Source: Streptomyces humi (GTDB taxonomy: Bacteria; Actinomycetota; Actinomycetes; Streptomycetales; Streptomycetaceae). Taken from it: a stretch of 64,000 nt of DNA. Below are positions 40,959 through 48,656 of this stretch, in pieces. The notes below the pieces were generated by a model, which saw nothing but the letters and a program-made list of their open reading frames with translations, searched no databases and had not been told where the DNA came from. Each line of letters opens with the position of its first letter. The stretch's first letter is position 1. The translations under genes and the position numbers were made by a program. The stretch is from positions 1 through 64,000 of the forward strand of contig NZ_LBMU02000055.1 in the NCBI RefSeq assembly GCF_001005085.2. The letters are read 5' to 3'.

Positions 40959-43289
40959 CTAGTCGGCCGCGTACGCGGTCCGGCCGTCGGCGCTCACCAC
41001 GACCTCGCCGGGGTTGTTCCCGACCGCGATGTCCGTCGTGGTCCCGGTGGCGAGATCGATCGAACTCACCGACGCGCCGCTGAAGTCGGCGGTCAGGGCA
41101 CGGAAGTGCCCGGTGCCGTCGGTGACCTGGACGGGGAGCGCGCGGGAGAGGACGCCGGTGCCTTCGGCGACCACCGCGTGCACGCCCTCGGTACCGCCGG
41201 TAAGGGTGACGGTCGCCGAAGCCCCGCCCCCGGCCGGGACGGTCACGGTCCCTTCGGCGGGAGACGCGGTGACGCCGTCGGGCACGTCGAGCCGCCAGCC
41301 GACCGTCCTGTCCTCGGTGGAGCGCTTGTCGGAGAGTTCGAGCGTCACGGTCCGCGAGGCGCCGGGCTTCAGCGACAGGGACGACGGGGAGAAGGAGACG
41401 TCGACTCCCGGGTCGGGCGCGTTCTCCAGCATCGTCGTGTAGAGGAACTGGTCCATCACGCCCGGGGAGACCTGCTGCGGGACGGCGTCCAACTCCTTGC
41501 GTTCGGCCCGCAGCAGGTTCCAGTACTCGGACACCGCCTCCGAGTCCCCCGCCCTGTTCGCCAACAGCAGGTCCACGGCCGTCCTGCCCGCGCTGCCGTA
41601 GCCGCCGAGCTTGTCCAGCCAGGCTGACGTCTCGTCCAGGAACCCGGGGTTGTCCAGGCGGGCTCGCAACCGGGCGGGCGTGGCGGCCATGTCGGCGAAG
41701 TACGCCTTGAGCGTGGCCGCGGCCCGGCCGAGACCCCTGTCCTCCTCGTACGCGGTGCGGAAGGCGGCGATCAGCCTGGTGAGCGTCGGGGACTCGGGCG
41801 CGCCGAGCCGGGAGGAGACGTTGTTCTCGGCGAAGATCCGGAGCCACTTGGCGGCCCGCGCCCCGCCGAGGTCGCGGACGGACGCGAGGAAGGCCTGGTG
41901 CGGGTCGTAGGCGGCCGGGTTCCACAGGTAGTCGGCCGAGGTGAACAGGGCCAGCCTGCTCGCCTCGCCCTGGACCATCGGGTTGGCGGTCACCCCGGCC
42001 GCCTCCGTGGCGACGCCTGTCTCCCTGCCCGTGTAGGGCCCGAGCAGGAGCCGGCTGGTCACGTAGTCGTTGACCGGGTAGTTGTCCCAGATCAGGACCG
42101 GATGGCCGTAGACCTCGCGCGCCTGCTTCACCTGGTCGGTGGTGATGGTGGGCGCGATGACGCCGACGCCGGTCCACTCCACGACCACGGAGGGGTCGAG
42201 CCGTTCCCGCAGGGCCTTCTTGTACGGGGAGTCCGCGAGGTCGGAGTACTCGGTGGGGACCGTCTCCAGAGGCTGGAGCCCGGTGTGGCCGGCGGAGAAC
42301 GCCTTCCAGACGGCGTTCAGCAGGTGTGCCTGCGCGGCACCGGCGGCGGCGCCGCCCGTCCCGAACTCCCGCTCGTCCTCGGCGCAGTTCCACCTTGTGT
42401 AGCTGATGTCGTCCAGCGGGATCGCGAAGGAGCGCACGCCGATCGCGTAGAGCGAGTCGAACTTCGCGGTCAGCGCCCGGACGTCGGCGTCGGAGGAGTA
42501 GCAGACCGACAGGCCGGGGGAGAGCGCGTAGGTGAAGCGGACGTGGTTCGCGCCGGCCCGGTCGACCAGTTCCTTCAACTGAGCGAGTGCGGGCGGCGGG
42601 TACTCGTCCCGCCAGCGGGCGCGCAGGTAGTCGTCGTCCTTGGGGGAGTAGACGTACACGTTCTGCTTCGTGCGGCCGTAGAAGTCGAGCTGGTCGAGCC
42701 GCTCGGTGTGCGTCCAGGGGGTGCCGTAGAAGCCCTCGACGACCCCGCGCAGCGCGGCGCTCGGCCAGTCCCGGATGGTGGTGACCGGCAACTCGTTGCT
42801 GCCGTCGAGGAGTTGGCGCAGGGTCTGGGCCGCGTAGAAGGTGCCGGTGGTGTCGACACCGGAGAGGGCGAGGACGGCGCGGCCCTGACCGCGGCCGGCG
42901 GCGAGGACGTAGCCGCCGGAGGCGAGACCGGCGGGTGAGCCGGCCCTGAGCCGCCGCAGCGCCCCGGCGGTGGCGCTGTTCTCACCGGGACCGCCGACGT
43001 AGACGGTGAGAGAGGCGGCGGGCGGGCGGCTACCGGCGTCGACCACGGTGATCCGCTCGGCTCCGGAAGCCCGGAGCGCCGTCTCGACGACCTTCCGGGC
43101 CGAGTGGTCGGTGCCGGGGCCGACGACCTCGACGACCTGGTCGGGCACGCGGAGCCTGCCGGGTCCTGTGTGCGTGCTCTGCGGGGTCGGCCACACCTGG
43201 GGAGCGGGCTGACGCGGTTCGGCCACGGCGGGTACCGCCGGGGCCGCGAGTCCGACGGCCAGCATCAAGGCGGCCGTACATCTGAGCAT
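40959..43289 (-). CDS. Secreted GH84 beta-N-acetylglucosaminidase, cut by TAG
   Basis: Exo-acting hexosaminidase of 776 residues before the stop. Signal peptide MLRCTAALMLAVGLAAPAVP, N-terminal GH20b-like domain (WPTPQSTHTGPGRLRVPD...), then the GH84 barrel: LRGVVEGFYGTPW, PKDDDYLRARWRDEYP, and the catalytic Asp pair in IPLDDISY. A helical domain and an Ig-like NEW3-type domain (about 600-710) follow, then the first propeller blade, ended by TAG. Start ATG 43289 is favoured (AGGTGG upstream, good signal peptide); GTG 43304 is possible. Substrates: GlcNAc-capped glycoprotein glycans or hyaluronan-type chains. Operator boxes lie at 43292-43338. Confidence 0.9.
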   Translation of the reverse strand: MLRCTAALMLAVGLAAPAVPAVAEPRQPAPQVWPTPQSTHTGPGRLRVPDQVVEVVGPGTDHSARKVVETALRASGAERITVVDAGSRPPAASLTVYVGGPGENSATAGALRRLRAGSPAGLASGGYVLAAGRGQGRAVLALSGVDTTGTFYAAQTLRQLLDGSNELPVTTIRDWPSAALRGVVEGFYGTPWTHTERLDQLDFYGRTKQNVYVYSPKDDDYLRARWRDEYPPPALAQLKELVDRAGANHVRFTYALSPGLSVCYSSDADVRALTAKFDSLYAIGVRSFAIPLDDISYTRWNCAEDEREFGTGGAAAGAAQAHLLNAVWKAFSAGHTGLQPLETVPTEYSDLADSPYKKALRERLDPSVVVEWTGVGVIAPTITTDQVKQAREVYGHPVLIWDNYPVNDYVTSRLLLGPYTGRETGVATEAAGVTANPMVQGEASRLALFTSADYLWNPAAYDPHQAFLASVRDLGGARAAKWLRIFAENNVSSRLGAPESPTLTRLIAAFRTAYEEDRGLGRAAATLKAYFADMAATPARLRARLDNPGFLDETSAWLDKLGGYGSAGRTAVDLLLANRAGDSEAVSEYWNLLRAERKELDAVPQQVSPGVMDQFLYTTMLENAPDPGVDVSFSPSSLSLKPGASRTVTLELSDKRSTEDRTVGWRLDVPDGVTASPAEGTVTVPAGGGASATVTLTGGTEGVHAVVAEGTGVLSRALPVQVTDGTGHFRALTADFSGASVSSIDLATGTTTDIAVGNNPGEVVVSADGRTAYAAD

Positions 43290-43291
43290 GA

Positions 43292-43338
43292 TGGATGAAG
43301 CCACCTGGGCATGCTAGGTATGTTGAATGGTTCATTCA
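43292..43338. promoter_or_regulatory. Paired RpiR-regulon boxes upstream of GH84
   Basis: TGGATG-AAG-CCACCT (43292-43306) and TGAATG-GTT-CATTCA (43324-43338, perfect palindrome), centres 32 bp apart. The nearer box reaches the GH84 start. Confidence 0.65.
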
Positions 43339-43399
43339 AGACGGTGTGAGTGAGCGCCGGCCCGTGCGGCGGCAGCGCCAACGCGGGCCGAGGTGCTGG

Positions 43400-44041
43400 T
43401 CACGACCGGATCCGCACCCGCACAGGCGCGTTCGTGTGGGCGGTGACCTCGTCCGCGGTGACGCCGGGGGCCGTCTCGACGAGCGTCAGTCCGTCGGCGG
43501 TGACGTCGAGGACCCCGAGATCGGTGATGACGCGGTGCACGCAGGTCCGGCCGGTCAGCGGCAGGGTGCACCGTTCGACGAGTTTGGGGCCGCCGTCCTT
43601 CGCGGTGTGCTCCATCAGCACGATCACCCGCCGGGCTCCGTGCACCAGGTCCATCGCACCGCCCATCCCCTTGACCAACTTGCCGGGGATCGCCCAGTTG
43701 GCCAGGTCGCCCGCGGCGGACACCTGCATGGCGCCGAGCACCGCCGTGTCGATGTGCCCGCCCCGGATCATCCCGAAGGACAGCGCGGAGTCGAAGAACG
43801 AGGCGCCGGGCAGTACGGTGACCGTCTCCTTCCCGGCGTTGATCAGATCCGGGTCCACCTCGTCCTCGTGCGGGTAGGGGCCGGTGCCGAGGATGCCGTT
43901 CTCCGAGTGCAGGGTGACGTGCACGTCCGGCGGCAGGTGGCCGGGAATCGTGGTGGGCAGGCCGATGCCCAGGTTGACGTAGGAGCCGTCGGTCAGCTCC
44001 AGCGCGGCGCGGGCCGCCATCTGGTCACGGGTCCAGGCCAT
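43400..44041 (-). CDS. 3-oxoacid CoA-transferase subunit B
   Basis: Beta subunit of a two-subunit succinyl-CoA:3-ketoacid/3-oxoadipate CoA-transferase, 213 residues. Catalytic Glu in HSENGILGTGPYP; other blocks GSYVNLGIGLPT and GAMDLVHGARRVIVLMEHT. The start ATG at 44041 overlaps the A-subunit stop by one base (TGATG). Moves CoA from succinyl-CoA to acetoacetate or beta-ketoadipate. With the neighbouring carboxymuconolactone-decarboxylase-like fragment, the beta-ketoadipate pathway (PcaJ role) is the better guess. Confidence 0.92.
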   Translation of the reverse strand: MAWTRDQMAARAALELTDGSYVNLGIGLPTTIPGHLPPDVHVTLHSENGILGTGPYPHEDEVDPDLINAGKETVTVLPGASFFDSALSFGMIRGGHIDTAVLGAMQVSAAGDLANWAIPGKLVKGMGGAMDLVHGARRVIVLMEHTAKDGGPKLVERCTLPLTGRTCVHRVITDLGVLDVTADGLTLVETAPGVTADEVTAHTNAPVRVRIRS

Positions 44042-44823
44042 CAGTGTCGTACCGTCCCTTGTGTCGAAGACGCGGAAACCGTGCGGCGTTCGATCTTCTT
44101 GGCGGCCGCCTGCCCGGGGGTGAGGACGACGATCCGTTGCACGAACACGCCGGGCAGATGGACCTGGTCCGGTCCGAGGGCGCCGGGCTCGACCAGTTCC
44201 TCCACCTCGGCGATCGTGATCCGGCCGGCCATCGCCGCCAGCGGGTTGAAGTTGGCGGCGGCCCTGCGGAACACCAGGTTGCCGTGGCGGTCCCCGCGCC
44301 AGGCCCGGACCAGCGCGAAATCGGTGGTGATGCCGTGCTCCAGGACGTACGTCCGGTCCGCGAAGGTCCGGCTCTCCTTCACCGGGGAGGCGACGGCGAC
44401 CGAGCCGTCGGGACCGTACCGCCAGGGCAGCCCGCCGTCGGCGACCTGGGTACCGACCCCGGCCGGGGTGTAGAACGCCGGTATGCCGCACCCTCCGGCG
44501 CGCAGCCGCTCTGCCAGGGTGCCCTGGGGGGTCAATTCGACCTCCAGTTCCCCGGACAGGTACTGCCGGGCGAACTCCTTGTTCTCGCCGACGTACGAAC
44601 CCGTCACCCGGGCGATGCGGCGGGCGGCGAGCAGGACGCCGAGCCCGGCGCCGTCCACGCCGCAGTTGTTGGACACCACCGACAGCGCGGTGGCGCCCTG
44701 TTCGTACAGCGCGCCGATCACGACCTCCGGCGCCCCGCTGAGGCCGAAGCCACCGACGGCCAGTGACGACCCGTCGGCTATGTCGTGGACCGCCTCGACG
44801 GCGGTCGCGCAGACCTTGTTCAC
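44041..44823 (-). CDS. 3-oxoacid CoA-transferase subunit A
   Basis: Alpha subunit of 260 residues. The glycine-rich CoA-site blocks SSLAVGGFGLSGAPE, VSNNCGVDGAGLG and AGGCGIPAFYTPAGVGT are typical. The GTG start at 44823 overlaps the stop of the upstream gene by 4 nt. The C-terminal ~20 residues (after AAKKIERRTV) differ from the usual short end and look like an extension. Works as a dimer with the B subunit. Confidence 0.92.
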   Translation of the reverse strand: MNKVCATAVEAVHDIADGSSLAVGGFGLSGAPEVVIGALYEQGATALSVVSNNCGVDGAGLGVLLAARRIARVTGSYVGENKEFARQYLSGELEVELTPQGTLAERLRAGGCGIPAFYTPAGVGTQVADGGLPWRYGPDGSVAVASPVKESRTFADRTYVLEHGITTDFALVRAWRGDRHGNLVFRRAAANFNPLAAMAGRITIAEVEELVEPGALGPDQVHLPGVFVQRIVVLTPGQAAAKKIERRTVSASSTQGTVRH

Positions 44824-45134
44824 GGCTGGGGCTCCTTGTCCGGTGCGGGGACGCCGAAGAGGCGCAACTGGAGGGCGAGGGTGGCGTAGTAGCCGACGAG
44901 TGTGGACAGTTCGAACAGGACGGCCTCGCCGAGGGCCGCGCGGGCCTCGGCGTACCAGGCGTCGTCCAGGCGCTCCGGACGTCCGGCGAGCGCACGGGCG
45001 GCCGACCAGGCGGCACGTTCGAAGGGACCGCTGAAACCGGGGTCGTCACGGTGACGTTCCCGGAAACGAATGGGTGTTGTCGGACTCGGCACCCGCTCCT
45101 CGAAGTTCACCGCGGCCCGGAGCGCCAGGTGCAC
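44820..45134 (-). CDS. Carboxymuconolactone decarboxylase-like protein, N-terminally truncated
   Basis: 104 residues. The C-terminal half (ERLDDAWYAEARAALGEAVL, then FELSTLVGYYATLALQLRLFG) matches the last helices of the carboxymuconolactone decarboxylase family, whose members are usually ~180 residues with an upstream catalytic part. That part is missing. Upstream, another frame reads SIYLAALADVAAARNLLVLT before running out, which suggests a frameshifted or deleted N-terminus. It overlaps the CoA-transferase A gene by 4 nt, as an intact pca operon member would. Confidence 0.6.
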   Translation of the reverse strand: MHLALRAAVNFEERVPSPTTPIRFRERHRDDPGFSGPFERAAWSAARALAGRPERLDDAWYAEARAALGEAVLFELSTLVGYYATLALQLRLFGVPAPDKEPQP

Positions 45135-45388
45135 ATAGCTCCGTGGTCAGGACGAGCAGATTGCGTGCCGCGGCGACGTCGGCCAGGGCCGCCAGGTAGA
45201 TCGATCCCGATCGGTGGGGCACGCGAATCCACCAGCTCTCCCGGTGTTCGCCATGCTGCGCCCGATGGGCGACGCCCACCCTGTGATCGACCAGCAGTTC
45301 GCCGAGTTCGGGTCGATCACCGCATCGAACTCCACGGCCGTGGCGGCCCCCTCATCCGTCCTCGCCCCAACTCCTGTGAACTGCGCCT

Positions 45389-45748
45389 CTACCAGGCGTT
45401 CCAGAGCACACCATGACGGTGGCGGACCGGCGGTATGTCAGCGTCGTCGAGTTCGTGGCCGGCGCGGTGCAGTCCGCGGATCCGCTGGGCTTGGAGTCGG
45501 CTCTGAAGCCGGGCACGGCCCTCAGCCGTAGCGATCTCTGCGGAAAACGAGCCCTTCCGGCAGTAGAGCACCATCCACTGCCAAGAGGTGAGCCTGCGCC
45601 GCGTCTTCGCGGGGGCGGGGCGACGGCCTTCGCGGGCGGCCCGGGCCAGTTCGGCGGTCGCATAGCGCAGGTCGTACAGCGACATGGACTCCGATGCGCC
45701 CTCTTGGACGCGGAATCGCCTCGGAGTCGTGCGGACAGTTCGGGACAT
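45389..45748 (-). CDS. Hypothetical protein behind a perfect hairpin
   Basis: 119 residues, highly basic (many Arg), with ESMSLYDLRYATAELARAAR, then TSWQWMVLYCRKGSF. No family recognised. Third-position GC is high and GGAGG stands 6 nt before the ATG at 45748, so it is probably real; an internal ATG at 45685 with GGAG is an alternative. The ribosome-binding site forms the last bases of a perfect 19-bp stem (45755-45795), which would hide it in the mRNA. No operon partner. Confidence 0.55.
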   Translation of the reverse strand: MSRTVRTTPRRFRVQEGASESMSLYDLRYATAELARAAREGRRPAPAKTRRRLTSWQWMVLYCRKGSFSAEIATAEGRARLQSRLQAQRIRGLHRAGHELDDADIPPVRHRHGVLWNAW

Positions 45749-45754
45749 CGAGAG

Positions 45755-45795
45755 CCTCCGTAGGGCCTCTGGACTTTCCAGAGGCCCTACGGAGG
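45755..45795. promoter_or_regulatory. Perfect 19-bp inverted repeat covering a ribosome-binding site
   Basis: CCTCCGTAGGGCCTCTGGA-CTT-TCCAGAGGCCCTACGGAGG. Read on the minus strand, the 3' arm ends in GGAGG, the ribosome-binding site of the 119-residue gene, 6 nt before its ATG. Could be a translational switch, an attenuator, or the remnant end of a mobile element. Confidence 0.7.
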
Positions 45796-45992
45796 GCGCG
45801 TACCGGTCAGCACAACTCAGCTCCCTTCGGCGGTCACGACGATCCACCAGCAGCACGGTAGTCGTGCGAAGGCGTGCACGCCGAGGCTTTCCGCTCGGCT
45901 GGGTCTCCCCGACGGCGCTCCGCCCCAGGGGTCGACCACGACAACGAAGCTGCCGGGCCCCAGGGCAGCCCACGCGGCGAGCGCCGATCGGG

Positions 45993-46220
45993 TCAGCGGC
46001 CGAACGCCCGGAACCGCCGGCGTTCCGGGGCCGGCGGTGAGGTGTCCTGGAGTGCTGGGCCAGGACCCGTGAACGGCGGCTCATCGGCGAGCGGCCACCG
46101 ATCAGGCCCGTCGGCCGGACGCACGATGGCCTGACCGTCCGGGCCGGTGGACACGATGCCTGGGGCGCGGGCGGCAGCGAGCCAGGTGTCGCTCTCGACC
46201 TTGCTCAGACTCACGGCCAT
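45993..46220 (-). CDS. Small hypothetical ORF
   Basis: 75 codons, MAVSLSKVESDTWLAAARAP at the start and a basic end (PERRRFRAFGR). GGGGAAGGG precedes the ATG closely and third-position GC is fairly high. The first residues resemble the TerD family start, but the rest does not. The 655-bp stretch 45749-46403 otherwise holds the 19-bp hairpin and a short protein-like reading near 45825-45985 (AAWAALGPGSFVVVVDPWGG) without a start. It may be a decayed region. Confidence 0.3.
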   Translation of the reverse strand: MAVSLSKVESDTWLAAARAPGIVSTGPDGQAIVRPADGPDRWPLADEPPFTGPGPALQDTSPPAPERRRFRAFGR

Positions 46221-46403
46221 CCGCCCTTCCCCGCCCGACGGCGGCACCCGGGCAACCCCGGCTTCCGCGGGCGCGTGATCATCGGCGCACCCGGGACACT
46301 GTGTGCCAGGCGTGAGGCCGGTGGCAAGTCCCCGCTGTAGCGCGCCCACTACCGACCAGCACAGGGCCCTCCGTGGGGACCGCGAGCCGTACGGACCTGC
46401 CTG

Positions 46404-47195
46404 TCAGTGATCAGGTCGCGGCCCCTCCTTGCGGACGGGGGCGCCGCCTCCGGTGGCCAGCCGCATGAGATCGGTGTCGAAGTCGACGTCGTCGACGGAC
46501 CGCTCGGCGCCGGTGGCGTTCCCGCCGAACTGGTGCTGGTAGCCGCCCCAGTTGCGATCGGCGATCTGCGGGCCGGCTCCGGAGCGGAGCAGTACGGAGA
46601 GTTCCTGCGCGGCGCGGGTGATGCGCTTGCCGAGGTCGGCCGACCCCCAGTCCTCGGGCGTGGCGTACAGGGAGGTGGGCATCGGCAGGGCCCGGAGGAA
46701 CGCGAACAGGGGCCGGAGGTGCTCGTCGACGACCATGGCGTGCCGTGCGCTGCCGCCCGTCGCGGCGAGGACGACGGGCCTGGCGATCAGCAGGTCGTTG
46801 TCGACCAGGTCGACGAAGGACTTGAAGAGGCCACTGATGGCGGCCTTGTAGACCGGAGTTGCGGCGATGACCGCGTCAGCGCCGGCCAGCAGTTCCATGA
46901 CCGACTGCACCTTGGCGTTGAGCATGCCGGACACGATGCCCTGTGCGATGTCCGTGGCGAGCGGGCCGAGGTCGATCGAACGCACGGTCGCTGTCGTGCC
47001 GGCGGCCCGCAGGGCGTCGATCGTCTTCTGGGCGACGCGGTCGGCGAGCAGCCTGGTCGAGGACGGATCGCTGACACCCGCGTTGACGATGACGAGCGTG
47101 ACCGGACCGCCGGGAGCCGGACGATCGTTCATGCCGAGTTCGCCGCCGCCCTGTCCGTGGTCTGCCGCGTGGGCCGCGCGAGGGGCGCCCGCCAT
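46404..47195 (-). CDS. NAD(P)H-dependent FMN reductase (CE1759-type)
   Basis: Flavodoxin-fold reductase of 263 residues that supplies reduced FMN to the monooxygenase encoded just upstream. Seen: LVIVNAGVSDPSSTRLLADR (phosphate loop) and AATPVYKAAISGLFKSFVDLV, then LAATGGSARHAMVVDEHLRPLFAFL. The start at 47195 overlaps the monooxygenase stop by one base; an ATG at 47132 (MNDRPAPGG) could be used instead. The C-terminal ~60 residues extend past the core fold. Confidence 0.88.
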   Translation of the reverse strand: MAGAPRAAHAADHGQGGGELGMNDRPAPGGPVTLVIVNAGVSDPSSTRLLADRVAQKTIDALRAAGTTATVRSIDLGPLATDIAQGIVSGMLNAKVQSVMELLAGADAVIAATPVYKAAISGLFKSFVDLVDNDLLIARPVVLAATGGSARHAMVVDEHLRPLFAFLRALPMPTSLYATPEDWGSADLGKRITRAAQELSVLLRSGAGPQIADRNWGGYQHQFGGNATGAERSVDDVDFDTDLMRLATGGGAPVRKEGPRPDH

Positions 47196-48382
47196 CAGAA
47201 CGCCGCCGGGAAGCCGGCCTGGACGTCCGGGGTGCTGTCCTGGTACGGCGAGGTGCCCGACAGGTTGTCGCCCCGGTTGGGGTTCGGACGCGGCTGGCGC
47301 GGTTCGGCGTCGCCGTACTTCGCTTTGACCAGTGTGGCGTGCGTCGGTGCGTCGGGAATGCCGGGCCTGCGGCGGGCCGCCATCTCCTTGCGCAGCACCG
47401 GCACCACCTCGGTGCCCAGCAACTCGACCTGCTCCAGCGCCATCTCGATGGGCAGGCCGCCGGAGTCGACCGCGAAGAGCTGACGCTGGTAGTCGCCGAA
47501 GCCCTCCTGCCAGGTGAGGGCCTTGTCGATCACTTCCTGCGGACTGCCGACCGTCATGGGCGTGGCGGCCATGTAGTCCTCCAGCTTCGAGCCCCGGAAG
47601 AGGGGATAGTTCTCGAAGTAGGGACGGTAGGCGCTGACCGCGTCCTGGGACCGCTTCGCGATGAACGCCATGCCGCCCAGACCGACGATGGCCTGCTCGG
47701 CGGTGCCGTGACCGTAGTGCTCGTACCGGCGCCGGTAGAGCTCGACGATCGGCTTGAAGTGGAAGTTCGGGGCCAGGATGTGGTTGGCGAAGAACCCGTT
47801 GCCGTAGTACGCCGCCTGTTCGGCGGTCTCCGGGCTGCGGATGGAGCCGTGCCACACGAACGGCGGGACGTCGTCCAGTGGGCGCGGAGTGGAGGTGAAG
47901 CCCTGGAGCGGGGTGCGGAACTGTCCTTCCCAGTCGACCACGTCCTCGCGCCACAGCCGGTGGAGCAGGTTGTAGTTCTCCAGGGCGAGCGGTACGCCCT
48001 GGCGGATGTCCTTGCCGAACCAGGGATAGACCGGCACGGTGTTCCCGCGCCCGAGCATCAGGTCCAGACGTCCCTTGGCGAGGTGCTGCACCATCGCGTA
48101 GTCCTCGGCGATCTTCACCGGGTCGTTGGTGGTGATCAGGGTGACGGCCGTGCTCAGGACGATCCGCTCCGTCAGGGCCGCGATGTGGGCGAGCACGGCC
48201 GGGGGAGAGGACGGCACGAAGGGCGGGTTGTGGTGCTCCCCCAGCGCGAACACGTCGAGGCCCACCTCGTCGGCCCGCCGGGCGACCTTGACGATGTTGC
48301 TGATCCGCTCGGCCTCGCTCTGGGTCCGACCGCTGACCGGGTCCGGCGAGATGTCACCGACGCTGAATATGCCGAACTGCAT
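47195..48382 (-). CDS. Luciferase-like FMN-dependent monooxygenase (CE1758-type)
   Basis: TIM-barrel flavin enzyme of 395 residues using FMNH2 and O2. Family blocks: MQFGIFSVGD, LDVFALGEHHNPPFVPSSPP, TNDPVKIAEDYAMVQHLAKG, GRGNTVPVYPWFGKD and PPFVWHGSIRSPE. AGGAG precedes the ATG at 48382. Forms an operon with its FMN reductase. A close paralogue lies at 62418-63524. The substrate is unknown; members oxidise small organic molecules. A TTGACACGTCAC box lies 47 bp upstream. Confidence 0.91.
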   Translation of the reverse strand: MQFGIFSVGDISPDPVSGRTQSEAERISNIVKVARRADEVGLDVFALGEHHNPPFVPSSPPAVLAHIAALTERIVLSTAVTLITTNDPVKIAEDYAMVQHLAKGRLDLMLGRGNTVPVYPWFGKDIRQGVPLALENYNLLHRLWREDVVDWEGQFRTPLQGFTSTPRPLDDVPPFVWHGSIRSPETAEQAAYYGNGFFANHILAPNFHFKPIVELYRRRYEHYGHGTAEQAIVGLGGMAFIAKRSQDAVSAYRPYFENYPLFRGSKLEDYMAATPMTVGSPQEVIDKALTWQEGFGDYQRQLFAVDSGGLPIEMALEQVELLGTEVVPVLRKEMAARRRPGIPDAPTHATLVKAKYGDAEPRQPRPNPNRGDNLSGTSPYQDSTPDVQAGFPAAF

Positions 48383-48428
48383 GGCGGGGCTCCTAGGGTT
48401 TGCACGACTGTGCACATGATTCAACAAG

Positions 48429-48440
48429 TTGACACGTCAC
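48429..48440. promoter_or_regulatory. TTGA-N4-TCAA-type box upstream of the monooxygenase/reductase pair
   Basis: TTGACACGTCAC, 11 of 12 positions of the palindrome found in front of several genes between 48 and 62 kb. A TGCAC-GACT-GTGCA repeat lies between it and the start. Confidence 0.5.
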
Positions 48441-48487
48441 ATAAACCCAGGGCGAGTGAATCACCTATGGCGTTCGTCACGCCGGCA

Positions 48488-48515
48488 ACCTGTCACCGAC
48501 CTTTCGGTGACAGGT
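48488..48515. promoter_or_regulatory. Perfect 12-bp inverted repeat upstream of the LuxR-type gene
   Basis: ACCTGTCACCGA-CCTT-TCGGTGACAGGT, about 140 bp before the start at 48657. It may be an operator or a transcript hairpin; its position between divergent promoters favours an operator. Confidence 0.5.
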
Positions 48516-48656
48516 CGGCAGCGGCCGGTGAGCGCCCGTTCCATGCGGGTGGTCGCGTTCTCTCGCGGCGATTACTTTGGGATTCACCTGATGGGACACG
48601 TGCCGTCCTGACCCCAGGTGATGCGACTCGTCTCGCTCCCGTCCCGAGGAGCGCCC

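Noticed and set aside
45993..46220. TerD-family tellurite protein
   Set aside because: Only the first seven residues resemble TerD; no calcium-binding motif or family length.
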